Counted from the stretch's first letter, positions 25,253 to 34,327 are shown. The stretch: DNA of 64,000 bases from Halobacterium litoreum (GCF_021233415.1 NZ_CP089466.1:372001-436000), one strand, 5' to 3'. Notes: generated by a model not told the origin, from the sequence alone. Numbers and translations are program-made.

Positions 25253-26406
25253 CCGCGTTCGCGCCCGTCCTCGACGAGTTGCAGATGGCGACCGTCGCGG
25301 AGGCGGCCGGACTGGCGCTCGGCGCGGGCGTCGCCGTCGCGGTGCTCGCGGCGGCGTTCCGGTGGTACTTCCGGCAGCGCGTGCCGTTCGGCGTCGCCCT
25401 GCTCGTGGACGCCGCCGTGGTGACGCTGTACCTGAACACGCGGGTCGCGCTCGGCGACGCGGTCGCCGGCGAGACGGACGCGCTCGCGCCGCTCGCGGTC
25501 GGGTTCAACCTCGCGGTGTTCGGTGCGGCCGTGGTGTTGGTGCCGGCGGCGCGCCGCGCGGGCGACCGCGTCGGCGTCCAACTGCTCGCGGCGACCGGCA
25601 CGCGGGAACTGGAGGGCGAGGTCGGGCAACTCGTGCAGGCGGTCGGGCGCGCCGTCGCCGTCGAACTCCCCGAGGACATCGACGACATCGAGGGGTACGA
25701 CCCGGTCGCGCCCGCCGTGAAACGCGACCTCGCGGGGCGCACGCTCATCTTCCCGCGCCGGCTCACCGTCGAGCAGTTGCGGGACCGCGTCGTCACCCGC
25801 CTCAAAGACGACTACGAGGTCGGCTACGTGGACGTGGAAGTCGAGAAGGACGGCACCGCGACGTATCTCGCGCTCGGCCGCCGCACCGCCGGTATCGGGC
25901 ACACGCTCCCGCCGGGCACGGCCGCGGTCGCGGTGCGCGCCGACCCGCCGAACGCGGCGGGCGCGGGCGACCTCGTGCAGGTCTGGGAGACGACCGGCGA
26001 GTCGCCCGAGCGCGTCGCGACGGCCGAGATACGCGGCGTCCACGAGGACGCGGTGACGCTCTCGCTCGACGAGTACGACGCGCGCGGGCTGGCGGGCGGC
26101 GACTATCGCCTGCTCACGCTCCCGTACGAACCGGGCGCGGACCGCCAGTTCGCGAGCCTGCTCCGTGGCGCCGACGAGACGATGACGGTGGCGACGGTCG
26201 CCGCGGACAGCGACCTCGACGGCGCGACGGTCGGCGACGTGGCGGGGACGGTGGTCGCGGTGCGGTCGGCCGACGGCGTGGACGCGATTCCTGCCCGCGA
26301 CCGCGTGCTCGCACCCGAGGACACGCTGTACGTGGTCGCGCGACCGGACGCCGCCCGGAGACTCGACGCCGCGGTCGCGGCGCCCGACGCCGCCGAGTCC
26401 CCGTAG
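25249..26406 (+). CDS. membrane-anchored protein with TrkA-C-like domains, partner of the upstream gene
   Basis: A 385-residue protein that starts at a GTG overlapping the previous stop. Three N-terminal helices (about residues 15-105) precede soluble domains, with QLVQAVGRAVAVELPEDIDD, a beta-rich middle and a C-terminal TrkA-C-like AADSDLDGATVGDVAGTVV ending TLYVVARPDAARRLDAA. The layout matches the upstream gene, so an old duplication is likely. It lacks a nucleotide-binding motif and a pore motif of its own, so it may regulate or scaffold a channel such as the one at 22724 or 27470. Confidence 0.75.
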   Translation: MTAFAPVLDELQMATVAEAAGLALGAGVAVAVLAAAFRWYFRQRVPFGVALLVDAAVVTLYLNTRVALGDAVAGETDALAPLAVGFNLAVFGAAVVLVPAARRAGDRVGVQLLAATGTRELEGEVGQLVQAVGRAVAVELPEDIDDIEGYDPVAPAVKRDLAGRTLIFPRRLTVEQLRDRVVTRLKDDYEVGYVDVEVEKDGTATYLALGRRTAGIGHTLPPGTAAVAVRADPPNAAGAGDLVQVWETTGESPERVATAEIRGVHEDAVTLSLDEYDARGLAGGDYRLLTLPYEPGADRQFASLLRGADETMTVATVAADSDLDGATVGDVAGTVVAVRSADGVDAIPARDRVLAPEDTLYVVARPDAARRLDAAVAAPDAAESP

Positions 26407-26438
26407 CACCTATGGGGGGCGACGGCGGACTGACGGGC

Positions 26439-26717
26439 ATGGAGTGGAAACTGTTCGCGGACCTCGCGGAGGTCGGCGGCGACAAGCACGTCGACGTCGC
26501 GGTGGGCGCGGACGCCACGGTCGGCGACGCGCTCGACGCGCTCTTGGACGCGCGCCCGGCGCTCCGCGACCGCGTGCTCACCGAGGACGGCGACCTGCGA
26601 CCGCACGTCAACGTCCTGCACAACGGCGAGAACGTGCGCACGGAGGGCGACGGGCTCGCCCAGTCGGTCGAGTCGGGCGACGAACTCGCGATGTTCCCGC
26701 CGGTGAGCGGGGGCTGA
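26439..26717 (+). CDS. samp1: ubiquitin-like small archaeal modifier protein SAMP1 (MoaD-like)
   Basis: A 92-residue beta-grasp protein. The N terminus MEWKLFADLAEVGG and the C terminus ELAMFPPVSGG match Haloferax SAMP1, including the terminal Gly-Gly that E1 (UbaA) adenylates for conjugation to lysines. SAMP1 also serves as MoaD-type sulfur carrier for molybdopterin. The ATG at 26439 is chosen because MEWKLFADL is the conserved start; an in-frame ATG at 26412 would add nine residues. The stop overlaps the GDPD start (TGATG). A JAMM desampylase and moaB are elsewhere in the window (55.5 and 52.8 kb). Confidence 0.95.
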   Translation: MEWKLFADLAEVGGDKHVDVAVGADATVGDALDALLDARPALRDRVLTEDGDLRPHVNVLHNGENVRTEGDGLAQSVESGDELAMFPPVSGG

Positions 26718-27469
26718 TGTACGAACTCGCACACCGCGGGTTCGCGGGCGTCGCGCCAGAGAACACGCTCGCGGCCGTCGAGAGCGCGGTGAATCGGGCG
26801 CACGGCGTGGAGGTGGACGTCCAACCGGCGAGTGACGGCACCCCGGTCGTCTTCCACGACCACCGACTCGATGCCGAGGCGGACTCGCGGGGCGTCACCG
26901 ACCGGTCGGGGTTCGTCTGGGACGCCACCCCGGACGAACTCGCGGACGCGGACGTGCTCGGTTCGGGAGAGGGCGTGCCGACGCTCGCCGACGTGGCCGG
27001 CGTCGTGCCGGCGGGCACGGAGTTCCACGTCGAACTGAAATCGCCCGGAAGCGAGGACGCGCGCCTCGGCCTCCCGGGGCCGGACGCCTCGCAGTGGCGG
27101 CCGTTCGTCGAAGCCGTGACCGACGCGCTCGCGGACTGCGACGCGCCCGTCGTCTTCTCCTCCTTTTTCGACGGCGCGCTGGAGGCCGCCCGAGAGGTCG
27201 CCCCCGACACCGCGCGCGCGGCGCTCTGTCTGGACGCCGACCGCGGGCTGACGCGCGCCAGCGAGTTCGACTGCCGGGCGTTCCACCCGCCACTCGACGC
27301 GGTGGACGCCGACCTCGTGGACCGCGCCCACGGGAACGGCCACACCGTCAACGTCTGGACTATCGAGAACTGGCAGGACGCTCACGCGTGCCGCGAGGCG
27401 GGCGCGGACGGCGTCATCACCGACTACCCGGGCGTGCTGGCGTGGGCCGACGGCGGCGCGGGCTGGTAG
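26717..27469 (+). CDS. glycerophosphodiester phosphodiesterase (GDPD family)
   Basis: A 250-residue TIM-barrel enzyme that hydrolyses glycerophosphodiesters, products of lipid turnover, to sn-glycerol phosphate and an alcohol. The catalytic N-terminal signature is AHRGFAGVAPENTLAA (H, R, E and N), followed by the metal ligands in VEVDVQPASDGTPVVFHDH. TVNVWTIENWQDA and DGVITDYPGVL close the barrel. No signal peptide is seen, so it is cytosolic. It starts inside the SAMP1 stop (TGATG), an unexpected but tight coupling. It ends one base before the convergent RCK-channel stop. Confidence 0.93.
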   Translation: MYELAHRGFAGVAPENTLAAVESAVNRAHGVEVDVQPASDGTPVVFHDHRLDAEADSRGVTDRSGFVWDATPDELADADVLGSGEGVPTLADVAGVVPAGTEFHVELKSPGSEDARLGLPGPDASQWRPFVEAVTDALADCDAPVVFSSFFDGALEAAREVAPDTARAALCLDADRGLTRASEFDCRAFHPPLDAVDADLVDRAHGNGHTVNVWTIENWQDAHACREAGADGVITDYPGVLAWADGGAGW

Positions 27470-29104
27470 TCAGGTCTGCTTCTCGAAGTGGCGAATCGAG
27501 CGGTCGGTGCCCGCGACGACCACCTCGTCGGCGGCCTCGATTGTCGTCGATTGGTCGGTGCGCACGTCGCCAGCGCGGACGACCGCGACGACGGTCCAGC
27601 CGTGCTCGGGGTCGCTCGCGCCCGCGAGCGTCTTTCCCGCGAACGGCGCCGCGTCGGCGCGCACCAGCCGAATCTGGCCGACCGGGTCCATCACGCGCTC
27701 GCCGTGGACTTCCGCGGCGACGAGCCGCGCGCAGACCCGCTGGACGGACAGCACGTAGTCGGCGCCCGCGCGCACCGCCGGCGACGCCTTCTCCTCGTCG
27801 GTGACGCGCACGAGGATTTCGAGGTCGTCGGCGAGCGACCGCGCCATCGCCACCGCGAGCAGCGTCGTCGCGTCGTCGTCGACCGTGACGACCAGCGCCG
27901 ACGCGCCCTCGACGTCGGCCTCGCGGAGCGTCTCCGGTTCGGTCACGTCCCCGACGACGTCGGGGTCCGCGTCCGCGCGCTGGTCGACAGTCGTCGCGGA
28001 CACCTCCTCGGGGAGCGCGTCGACGGCCGCCTGCCCGCCCTCGCCGAGCCCCGCGACGACCACGCGACCGCGACTCGCCGCGGGGCGCCGGACGCCCGCC
28101 ACGTCGTTGGCCACCTCGTCGAGGACGCCTTCGGGCCCGGCGACGACGAGGACGGTGTTCGGCGTGAGGCGGTCGCCTGACGACGGCGGTATCCGGAGTT
28201 CGCCGTCGAACCACCCCGCGACCAGCGACAGTTCCGGGTGCGCGGCGACCGGCGAGTCGCCGACGCGGACGCCGTGCAGGTGGCTGCCGCGCCGGACGAG
28301 AATCTCCCGAATCGCCACGTCGTCGCCGACGCTCTCGGGGAGGGCGACGGGCGTCGTCGCTTTCTCCGCGAGTCGCGCGCCGATGAGGGCGTGGGGCGCG
28401 ACGCTGCGGTCGACGCCGACCTCCGCGAGCGCGGCCTTCCGGCGCGTCGACGGCGTGAAACTCACGACCCGGAGGTCCTCGTTCAGGTCGAGTGCGGTCA
28501 ACACGACGCTCGCGGTGCGGTCGCCGGCGTCCGTGATGAGCAGGGACGCCTTCCCGATGCTCGCGCGCTCGAGGTCGGCGGCGTCCTCCGGGTCGCCGTT
28601 GATTGCCTGATAGCCGTCGTCCGAGAGGCGCTTGGCTTCCTCCTCGTCGGACTCCACGAGCACGTAGTCGACGTCGAGCGCTTCGAGTTCGTCGAGCAGG
28701 ACTTCGGTGTCGCGGCGGTACTCCGCGACGACGACGTGGTCGTCCTTCGGCGAGAGGCGGTCGTCGAGATTCAGGGGCGTGCGCTCGAACAGCGGAATCA
28801 CGAGCACGCGCAGGGTGACGAACCCGATGACGACGCCCGTCACCTGCATCAGCGCGACGAAGAGGTTCATCCACGGCGTCTCCCACGGCGAGTCCGCGCC
28901 GAACCCCGTCGTCGTCAGCGTCTCGATGACCGTGTTCAGCGCCTGAAACGGCGTCCGCGGTCGCCCCTCCAGCGTCCGCATTCCCCAGTAGTAGGTCGCC
29001 GTGAACACGAGTACGACGGTGACGAGGCCGCCGAGGAACGCGAGCAGGAGTCGCTGGCGGCGGGTGAGGTCACTCGGGTCGCGTGGGAACCGGAGGTCGC
29101 GCAT
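27470..29104 (-). CDS. two-helix K+ channel-like protein with tandem RCK (TrkA-N/TrkA-C) modules, altered filter
   Basis: A 544-residue protein. Helix 1 (residues 19-41), a pore loop NTVIETLTTTGFGADSP (57-73) and helix 2 (80-106) are followed by two RCK modules. The first TrkA-N starts VVVAEYRRDTE (124-134) and lacks the GxGxxG dinucleotide motif; the second starts RVVVAGLGEGGQAAVD and keeps it. Each is followed by a TrkA-C-like part. The filter reads TTGFG rather than TVGYG. Only one pore unit is present, so a tetramer would be needed, as in MthK-type channels. The start at 29104 is MRDLRFPRDP; a longer frame upstream is unsupported. Confidence 0.9.
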   Translation of the reverse strand: MRDLRFPRDPSDLTRRQRLLLAFLGGLVTVVLVFTATYYWGMRTLEGRPRTPFQALNTVIETLTTTGFGADSPWETPWMNLFVALMQVTGVVIGFVTLRVLVIPLFERTPLNLDDRLSPKDDHVVVAEYRRDTEVLLDELEALDVDYVLVESDEEEAKRLSDDGYQAINGDPEDAADLERASIGKASLLITDAGDRTASVVLTALDLNEDLRVVSFTPSTRRKAALAEVGVDRSVAPHALIGARLAEKATTPVALPESVGDDVAIREILVRRGSHLHGVRVGDSPVAAHPELSLVAGWFDGELRIPPSSGDRLTPNTVLVVAGPEGVLDEVANDVAGVRRPAASRGRVVVAGLGEGGQAAVDALPEEVSATTVDQRADADPDVVGDVTEPETLREADVEGASALVVTVDDDATTLLAVAMARSLADDLEILVRVTDEEKASPAVRAGADYVLSVQRVCARLVAAEVHGERVMDPVGQIRLVRADAAPFAGKTLAGASDPEHGWTVVAVVRAGDVRTDQSTTIEAADEVVVAGTDRSIRHFEKQT

Positions 29105-29209
29105 CTGCCACGTCGATTCTGGCCGATGCGTGATAACGTTTCGCAGAAACGTCGGCGTCGCCGTGCCGGGCACCCCCGAATACTTCCGAGCGTCAGTCGA
29201 ACCCGGCGT

Positions 29210-30463
29210 ATGGTCGAACGCGACCGTCCGGCGGACGCGGACCCGTTGGCGTGGATTAGAGCACAGACGCCCGTTCTGCAGTCACTGGCCGAGGACAGCG
29301 CCGAGCGGTCGCCACTCGACGGGCTGACCGTCGCCGTCGCGTCCCACCTCGAACCGAAGACGGGGGTGTTCGTCGAGACGCTCCACGAGGCGGGCGCAGA
29401 CGTGCTGTTCACTGGGAGCAACCCCCACAGCGTCCACGGGGACGTGGTCGCGCACCTCGACGACCTCGACGGGGTTCGCGGGTTCGCGTGGGAGGGGATG
29501 GACCACGACGACCTCGACATCGCCCAGCACGAACTCCTCGCGGCGGGGCCGGACGTCGTCTGCAGCGACGGGGCGGAACTGCTGGTGAAAGCCCACGCCG
29601 AACACCCCGAGGTGGCCGACGACCTCCTCGGGGCCGCCGAGCAGACCACCTCGGGCGTGAGCCGGGTCGAGGCGATGGACGCGGACGGCGCCCTCTCGGT
29701 GCCGGTCTACCGAGTCAACCACACGCCGGTCAAACACTGGTTCGACAACGTCCACGGCACCGGCGAGAGCGCGCTGGCGAACGTGATGCTCTCGACGAAC
29801 ACCGTCCTCTCGGGTTCGACCGTCGTGGTCGCCGGCTACGGCTACGTCGGGCGCGGCATCGCACAGAAAGCCCGCGGCATCGGTGCCCGCACCGTCGTGA
29901 CGGAGGTGGACCCGCGGAAAGCCCTCCAGGCGCACATGCACGGCCACGAGGTCCGCCCGATGGCCGAGGCCGCGTCAGAGGGCGACCTCTTCGTCACCGC
30001 CACCGGCAACTGCCACGTGATTCGCGAGGAGCACTTCGACCGGATGCAGGACGGCACAGTCCTCTGTAACGTCGGCCACCGGAACGTGGAAATCGCCATC
30101 GACGACCTGCGCTCGATGTCCGTCGACCGGGCGGAGATGGGCGACGGCATCACCTGTTTCGAACTCCCCGACGGCCGCGTCGTCAATCTGCTCGCCGACG
30201 GGGAACTCGTGAACTTGGCGGGGCCGTTCAGCCAGGGCCACCCGGCGGGGGTGATGGACACCACGTTCGGTGCGATGTTCGCGACGGTGCGCCACCTGGC
30301 GACGGCGGACGAGGTGCCGGCGCCGGGCGCGTACGACGTGCCGACCCGAATCGACAGAGAGGTCGCCAGCCGGAAACTCGACGCGCTCGGCGTCGACGTC
30401 GACGAGATGACCGACCTCCAAGAGGAGTACTTGGCGTCGTGGGACCGGGAGTCGGTCGTCTGA
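29210..30463 (+). CDS. ahcY: adenosylhomocysteinase (S-adenosyl/S-inosyl-homocysteine hydrolase)
   Basis: A 417-residue NAD-dependent hydrolase that removes the methyltransferase product S-adenosylhomocysteine. Catalytic residues are visible: H46 (ASHLEPKTG), D120 (CSDGAELL), E144 (AAEQTTSG), K175 and D179-N180 (VKHWFDNVHG). The NAD site is VVVAGYGYVGRGIA, with the glycines at 209-214. Some archaeal members prefer S-inosylhomocysteine; which substrate is used here is not decidable from sequence. A cold-shock gene follows 65 bases downstream with its own TATA-like box. The start at 29210 is MVERDRPADADP. Confidence 0.95.
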   Translation: MVERDRPADADPLAWIRAQTPVLQSLAEDSAERSPLDGLTVAVASHLEPKTGVFVETLHEAGADVLFTGSNPHSVHGDVVAHLDDLDGVRGFAWEGMDHDDLDIAQHELLAAGPDVVCSDGAELLVKAHAEHPEVADDLLGAAEQTTSGVSRVEAMDADGALSVPVYRVNHTPVKHWFDNVHGTGESALANVMLSTNTVLSGSTVVVAGYGYVGRGIAQKARGIGARTVVTEVDPRKALQAHMHGHEVRPMAEAASEGDLFVTATGNCHVIREEHFDRMQDGTVLCNVGHRNVEIAIDDLRSMSVDRAEMGDGITCFELPDGRVVNLLADGELVNLAGPFSQGHPAGVMDTTFGAMFATVRHLATADEVPAPGAYDVPTRIDREVASRKLDALGVDVDEMTDLQEEYLASWDRESVV

Positions 30464-30528
30464 CCGGGAGTCGTGGTACCCCGACCCTCGGAAGTGTTAT
30501 CCGTGGGACGCCCTTCTCTCTGTTCGCA

Positions 30529-30735
30529 ATGGCAGAAGGGAAGGTTGACTTCTTCAACGACACTGGCGGCTACGGTTTCATCTCGACTGACAGCGACGAC
30601 GTGGACGACGACGAGGACGTGTTCTTCCACATGGAAGACGTCGGCGGCCCGGACCTCGAAGAGGGTCAGGAAGTGGAGTTCGACATCGAGTCCTCCCCGA
30701 AGGGACCGCGCGCGACGAACCTCGTTCGTAACTAA
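30529..30735 (+). CDS. cspA: cold-shock domain protein (CspA family)
   Basis: A 68-residue single-stranded nucleic acid-binding protein. RNP-1 is visible in TGGYGFIST and RNP-2 in EDVFFHMEDV, within a five-strand OB-fold starting KVDFFNDTG. An acidic insert (DSDDVDDDEDV) sits between the RNP motifs, a haloarchaeal adaptation. It acts as an RNA chaperone. A TATA-like GTGTTATCC lies about 30 bases before the ATG, so it can be expressed apart from ahcY. A T-rich stretch after the gene (about 30769-30781) may act as terminator. Confidence 0.95.
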   Translation: MAEGKVDFFNDTGGYGFISTDSDDVDDDEDVFFHMEDVGGPDLEEGQEVEFDIESSPKGPRATNLVRN

Positions 30736-30923
30736 GGCGGCGCCGTCCGTCGTCCGCTGTGACGGCTGACGTTTCCGTTTTCTCCCACTATCACACTGCG
30801 TAGCTACGGCGCTGGCGTTCCGCCCGCCGCGGTTACGCCGACAATTCACTCGCCCGGAGCCGAAGGCACGGCGTCCCCGCGCCGAGTCGACAGCCCCCGG
30901 CGGGATTCAGAAGTCGCGTCCCG

Positions 30924-31850
30924 CTACCGCCGGTCGGTCAAATCGCACTCCAGTGCGAACTTCGGTTCGTCGCTGATGCCGGCGCGCGTGTACGCGGCGT
31001 CCGTGACGTGCTGGGTGGACTCGGGGATGAGGACGCGCGTCTCGTCGGCGCCGAGCGCGGCGGCGTCCTCGGCGATGGCGGCGAACAGGACGCGGGCGGA
31101 CTCGGTGTCGTCCCACGTCGCGGCGCCGTACTCCGCCCAGTGGACGTCCTCGCCGTCGTCGTTCTCGCGGTCGTAGTCGCGCACGCGGAACGCCATCGCC
31201 GTCGTGCCGTCGTCCTGTACCGAGAACACCTCGGCGTCGTCGCTCGCATCGTGGAGCGTGTCGCGGGTGAGTTCGCGGAGCGCCCACGACTCCTCGTCGT
31301 CGAGCGCGAGGCCGCCGAGCACGTCCCGGCCGTCGCTGCCCATCCACTGCGTCCACGCCGCGTCCGGGTCGTTCTCGACCGTGGCGTCGGTGTCGAGGCC
31401 GGCGAGCGCGTCCTCGCGAGGGTCCGGGTGGGCCCACCGGAACTCGATGCCGGGTTCGAAGCCGGCGTCGCGGGACGCGCCGAGGCCGGCGTCGTTCCAC
31501 GAGAACACCATGTTCCGGGCGACCGTCGCGCCCTTCTCGGCGGCCCAGTCGAAGGCCGCCTCGTTCAGCAGGCCGGCGATGCCCTCGCCCCGGAACTCGG
31601 GGTTCGAGCGCATCCCCTGCAGCCACGCCTCGTGCTCGGAGAGCAACACGGCCTGACAGATGCCGCCGACGTCGTCCCCGGTGTCCACGACGAACGTGCG
31701 CTGGGTGTCGCCGTCGCCGGCGATCCAGTCGTGGTAGACCTGCGGGATGTAGTCGCCGCTCCGGTCGGTCCAGATTTCGCTCGTGAAGGCGGCGACGTCG
31801 TCGTAGTCCTCGGGCGTCGCCTGCCGGACGGTGAGTTCCTCCGAGGTCAT
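30924..31850 (-). CDS. GNAT-family N-acetyltransferase
   Basis: A 308-residue acetyltransferase. The N-terminal GNAT domain runs from LTVRQATPEDYDDVAAFT and holds the acetyl-CoA pyrophosphate loop GMRSNPEFRGEGIAGLL (the R/QxxGxG/A type), followed by NMVFSWNDAGLGASRDAGF. The remaining half (about residues 150-308) is a second, degenerate GNAT-like or binding domain. The substrate is unknown. The start at 31850 overlaps the gatD stop (ATGA), so it is translated with gatD. A link to tRNA-dependent Gln synthesis is not evident. Confidence 0.85.
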   Translation of the reverse strand: MTSEELTVRQATPEDYDDVAAFTSEIWTDRSGDYIPQVYHDWIAGDGDTQRTFVVDTGDDVGGICQAVLLSEHEAWLQGMRSNPEFRGEGIAGLLNEAAFDWAAEKGATVARNMVFSWNDAGLGASRDAGFEPGIEFRWAHPDPREDALAGLDTDATVENDPDAAWTQWMGSDGRDVLGGLALDDEESWALRELTRDTLHDASDDAEVFSVQDDGTTAMAFRVRDYDRENDDGEDVHWAEYGAATWDDTESARVLFAAIAEDAAALGADETRVLIPESTQHVTDAAYTRAGISDEPKFALECDLTDRR

Positions 31851-33124
31851 TGCCACGGCGTCGACCGCTCGGTGATTTCGCCCGCGAGCGGTTCCTGCAT
31901 CGTCGCCGCGGGGTCGTCGCTGTTCGCGAGCGCCCACATCAGTTTCACCTTCGCGGTGCCGGGGAGCATGTCCTCGCCCTCCACGACGCCCGCGTCGAGC
32001 AGGTCCCGGCCCGTGTCGTAGACGCGGTCGCAGACGCGGCCGTCGAGGCACTGGCTCGTCATGACGACGGTCGTGCCGTCGTCGACCAGTTCCTCGATTG
32101 TCTCCACGAAATCGGTGTGGACGTGCCCGAGGCCCGTTCCCTCGACGACGACGCCGCTCTTGCCCTCGCAGGCCTCGAAGAACGCCTCGTCCATGCCGGG
32201 CGTGAACTTCACCAGTTCCACGTCCTCGTCGAGGTCGGGCGCGATGTCGAGGGGCGCCTCTTCTCGCTCGGTGTACGCCTTCGTGAACGAGACGCCGCGC
32301 GCGTCGCCCGTCGCGTCCTCGCTCGCCTCGTCGTAGTCGACGTAGCCGAGCGGTTCCGCGCCCACGGTCTCGAAGGCGTCCCGGCGACTGGTGTGGTTCT
32401 TCCGCACGCGGGTGCCGCGGTGGAGCGCACACCGGTCGTCGCTCTCGGAGGCGTGCATGCAGACCATCACCTCGGCGGCGTCGGCCTTCGCGGCCTCCAC
32501 CGAGCAGACGGCGTTCATCACGTTGTCCGAGGACGGCCGGTCGGCCGAGCGCTGACTCCCCGTGAACACGACCGGGACGGGCGTGTCGAGGACGAACGAC
32601 AGCGCGCTCGCCGAGTACTGCATCGTGTCCGTGCCGTGCATCACGACGACGCCGTCCGCGCCGTTCTCGATTTCCTCGTGGACGGCCTCGGCGAGGTCCT
32701 GCCAGATGGGGACCTCCATGTTCTCCGAGAGGATGTTCGCGACGACGCGCCCGCGGTAGTTCGCGCGCCCCGCGAGGTCCGGCACCGCTCGGAGCACGTC
32801 CTCGGCGTCGAACTGCGCGGTGACAGCGCCGGTGCGGTAGTCCACCGTCGACGCGATGGTGCCCCCGGTGGAGATGAGCGCGATGGTCGGCAGGTCGTCG
32901 TCGAACTCGACGGCCGAACTCGCGTCCTCGCCGGCGTCGCCCTCGACGTCGAAGACGCCCGATTCCAGTACCTCCACGTCGGCCCCGTCGCGGTCGACGC
33001 CGACGTTGTAGCCGGAGTCGAGTTTCACGACGAGGTGGTCCGGCGACGCCGACGGCAGCAACACGCCCTCGTGGGTCGCGCCCTCGCGTTCGACGCGCAC
33101 GCGGTCCCCTGCGTCTGCAGTCAT
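31847..33124 (-). CDS. gatD: glutamyl-tRNA(Gln) amidotransferase subunit D
   Basis: A 425-residue asparaginase-like subunit of the archaeal GatDE complex, which turns Glu-tRNA(Gln) into Gln-tRNA(Gln); GatD supplies ammonia. An N-terminal AnsA-like leader domain (about residues 1-75) is followed by LISTGGTIAST (catalytic Thr), VVMHGTDTMQYSASAL (second Thr and Asp) and, later, GSQRSADRPSSDN. The GatD-type extension and N-terminal domain set it apart from plain L-asparaginase I. Its partner gatE is not in the window. The stop overlaps the acetyltransferase start. Confidence 0.94.
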   Translation of the reverse strand: MTADAGDRVRVEREGATHEGVLLPSASPDHLVVKLDSGYNVGVDRDGADVEVLESGVFDVEGDAGEDASSAVEFDDDLPTIALISTGGTIASTVDYRTGAVTAQFDAEDVLRAVPDLAGRANYRGRVVANILSENMEVPIWQDLAEAVHEEIENGADGVVVMHGTDTMQYSASALSFVLDTPVPVVFTGSQRSADRPSSDNVMNAVCSVEAAKADAAEVMVCMHASESDDRCALHRGTRVRKNHTSRRDAFETVGAEPLGYVDYDEASEDATGDARGVSFTKAYTEREEAPLDIAPDLDEDVELVKFTPGMDEAFFEACEGKSGVVVEGTGLGHVHTDFVETIEELVDDGTTVVMTSQCLDGRVCDRVYDTGRDLLDAGVVEGEDMLPGTAKVKLMWALANSDDPAATMQEPLAGEITERSTPWQ

Positions 33125-33160
33125 ACGCGATGAGTTCCGGGGCGGCGGAGGAAAAGGTTG

Positions 33161-33811
33161 CTACTCCGCGATGCGCCACTCGCCGCTCTCTCGGGTCACC
33201 ACGTCTCGCTCGTCGAGGGTCTCTAGGACGCCCTCGACGAGCGGCTCCGGGGCGTCCAGCCGGTCGGCGAGCACCTCGACGGTGCGGTCGCCGTCCGCGA
33301 GCGCGGCGAGCACGTCGGCGTACAGGCGCTCGTGGCCGTCGCCGACGGCGTCCGCGAGGCGGTTCTGCACGTCCGCGAGGCGGCCCTGCACCCAGCGCTG
33401 AGCGAGCGACAGTTCGCGTTCGAGGTCCTTCAGGTCCTCCAGTTTCGCCGCCAACTGGGCGACGTCGTCCTCGCGTCGGTCCTCGACGCGCACCGAGATG
33501 TGCTGACAGCGCGTCAAGTCGAGGTCCGCGCTCGCGGGGTACGCGGACTTCGCGCCGAAGTCGAACGGGGACAGCCGGACCTCCAGTCGCAGATTCTCGG
33601 CGATGTGGAAGTACTTGCGGCGCTGGTCGTCGACCTGTGACTCGACGAGGCCGGCCTCCTCCAGTCGCCGGAGGTGGTCGATGACGGCCTTCGGGCTGAC
33701 GCCGATGTACTCCGAAATCTCCGTGACGTAACAGGGCTTGCGGGCGAGCAGGCTGAGGATGCGCCTGCGGTTCTCGTTGCCCAGCAAGTCGAGTAACGCC
33801 CCGGAGTCCAT
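33161..33811 (-). CDS. winged-helix transcriptional regulator, ArsR-like
   Basis: A 216-residue DNA-binding protein. The N-terminal winged helix is LLDLLGNENRRRILSLLARK followed by ISEYIGVSPKAVIDHLRRLE and the wing LVESQVDDQRRKYFHI. A coiled segment around residues 120-150 (LAAKLEDLKDLERELSL) probably dimerises it, and a second helical HTH-like region closes the protein (DRTVEVLADRLDAPEPLVEG). The ligand is unknown. The start at 33811 gives MDSGALLDLLGN. It is divergent from the DUF5802-like gene, and a TATA-like CCTTTTC on the minus strand lies about 28 bases upstream of it. Confidence 0.88.
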   Translation of the reverse strand: MDSGALLDLLGNENRRRILSLLARKPCYVTEISEYIGVSPKAVIDHLRRLEEAGLVESQVDDQRRKYFHIAENLRLEVRLSPFDFGAKSAYPASADLDLTRCQHISVRVEDRREDDVAQLAAKLEDLKDLERELSLAQRWVQGRLADVQNRLADAVGDGHERLYADVLAALADGDRTVEVLADRLDAPEPLVEGVLETLDERDVVTRESGEWRIAE

Positions 33812-33894
33812 TACGCGGACGTTGACGGTCAGCGCTGAAAAGGGTGTCTGCTTCGGCGGTGGAAATGCGCGACGGCTTAAGGGTTCGCCGGAGC

Positions 33895-33901
33895 GCTTAT
33901 C
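33895..33901 (+). promoter_or_regulatory. TATA-like promoter element of the DUF5802-like gene
   Basis: GCTTATC, centred about 30 bases before the ATG at 33928, inside a 116-base divergent intergenic region. It fits a leaderless haloarchaeal promoter by position and composition. Confidence 0.45.
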
Positions 33902-33927
33902 TGTTATCGTGGTAAACGTTAGCACGC

Positions 33928-34266
33928 ATGTTCGAGGCGTTCTCCAGCGGCTACTACCTCGGACGGTTGTACGTCGAACCCGCGGCCGGCGAGCGCGCGG
34001 CCATCAACCGCGCGCACCACCGGCGGGTCAACGAGCAACTGTACACAACCGACGAAGGCATCTCGCGGACGGACCTCCCGCTCGTGATGAAACTCGGCGA
34101 GGCACACCTCGCCGTCGACGGCGAGGACGACGTGCCCGAGCGGACACTCGCCGTCCCCGAGCGACTACTGGAGCGCCTCGACGTCCCGAACCCGCCGACG
34201 CTCGAGGAGGTGTTGCTCGCGAAACGCGAGCACGCGCGCCGCCTCCTCGACATCGGCGCGGTGTAG
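33928..34266 (+). CDS. small conserved haloarchaeal protein, DUF5802-like
   Basis: A 112-residue protein of unknown function. It begins MFEAFSSGYYLGRLYVEP, followed by HHRRVNEQLYTTDEGISRTD and LPLVMKLGEAHLAV, a pattern I associate with the haloarchaeal DUF5802 family. No catalytic motif or membrane segment is apparent, so it should be cytosolic. It is divergent from a winged-helix regulator, and the two may share control. The next gene is 61 bases downstream on the same strand. Confidence 0.8.
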   Translation: MFEAFSSGYYLGRLYVEPAAGERAAINRAHHRRVNEQLYTTDEGISRTDLPLVMKLGEAHLAVDGEDDVPERTLAVPERLLERLDVPNPPTLEEVLLAKREHARRLLDIGAV

Positions 34267-34327
34267 CCCGCCCTCGATTTTCCGCGGACAACGAGAGGAC
34301 TAACACGCTGGCGCGAGACGCCCATCC

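Noticed and set aside
26412-26438. Nine-residue upstream extension of SAMP1
   Set aside because: MEWKLFADL is the conserved SAMP1 start; the extra residues (MGGDGGLTG) are low-complexity.
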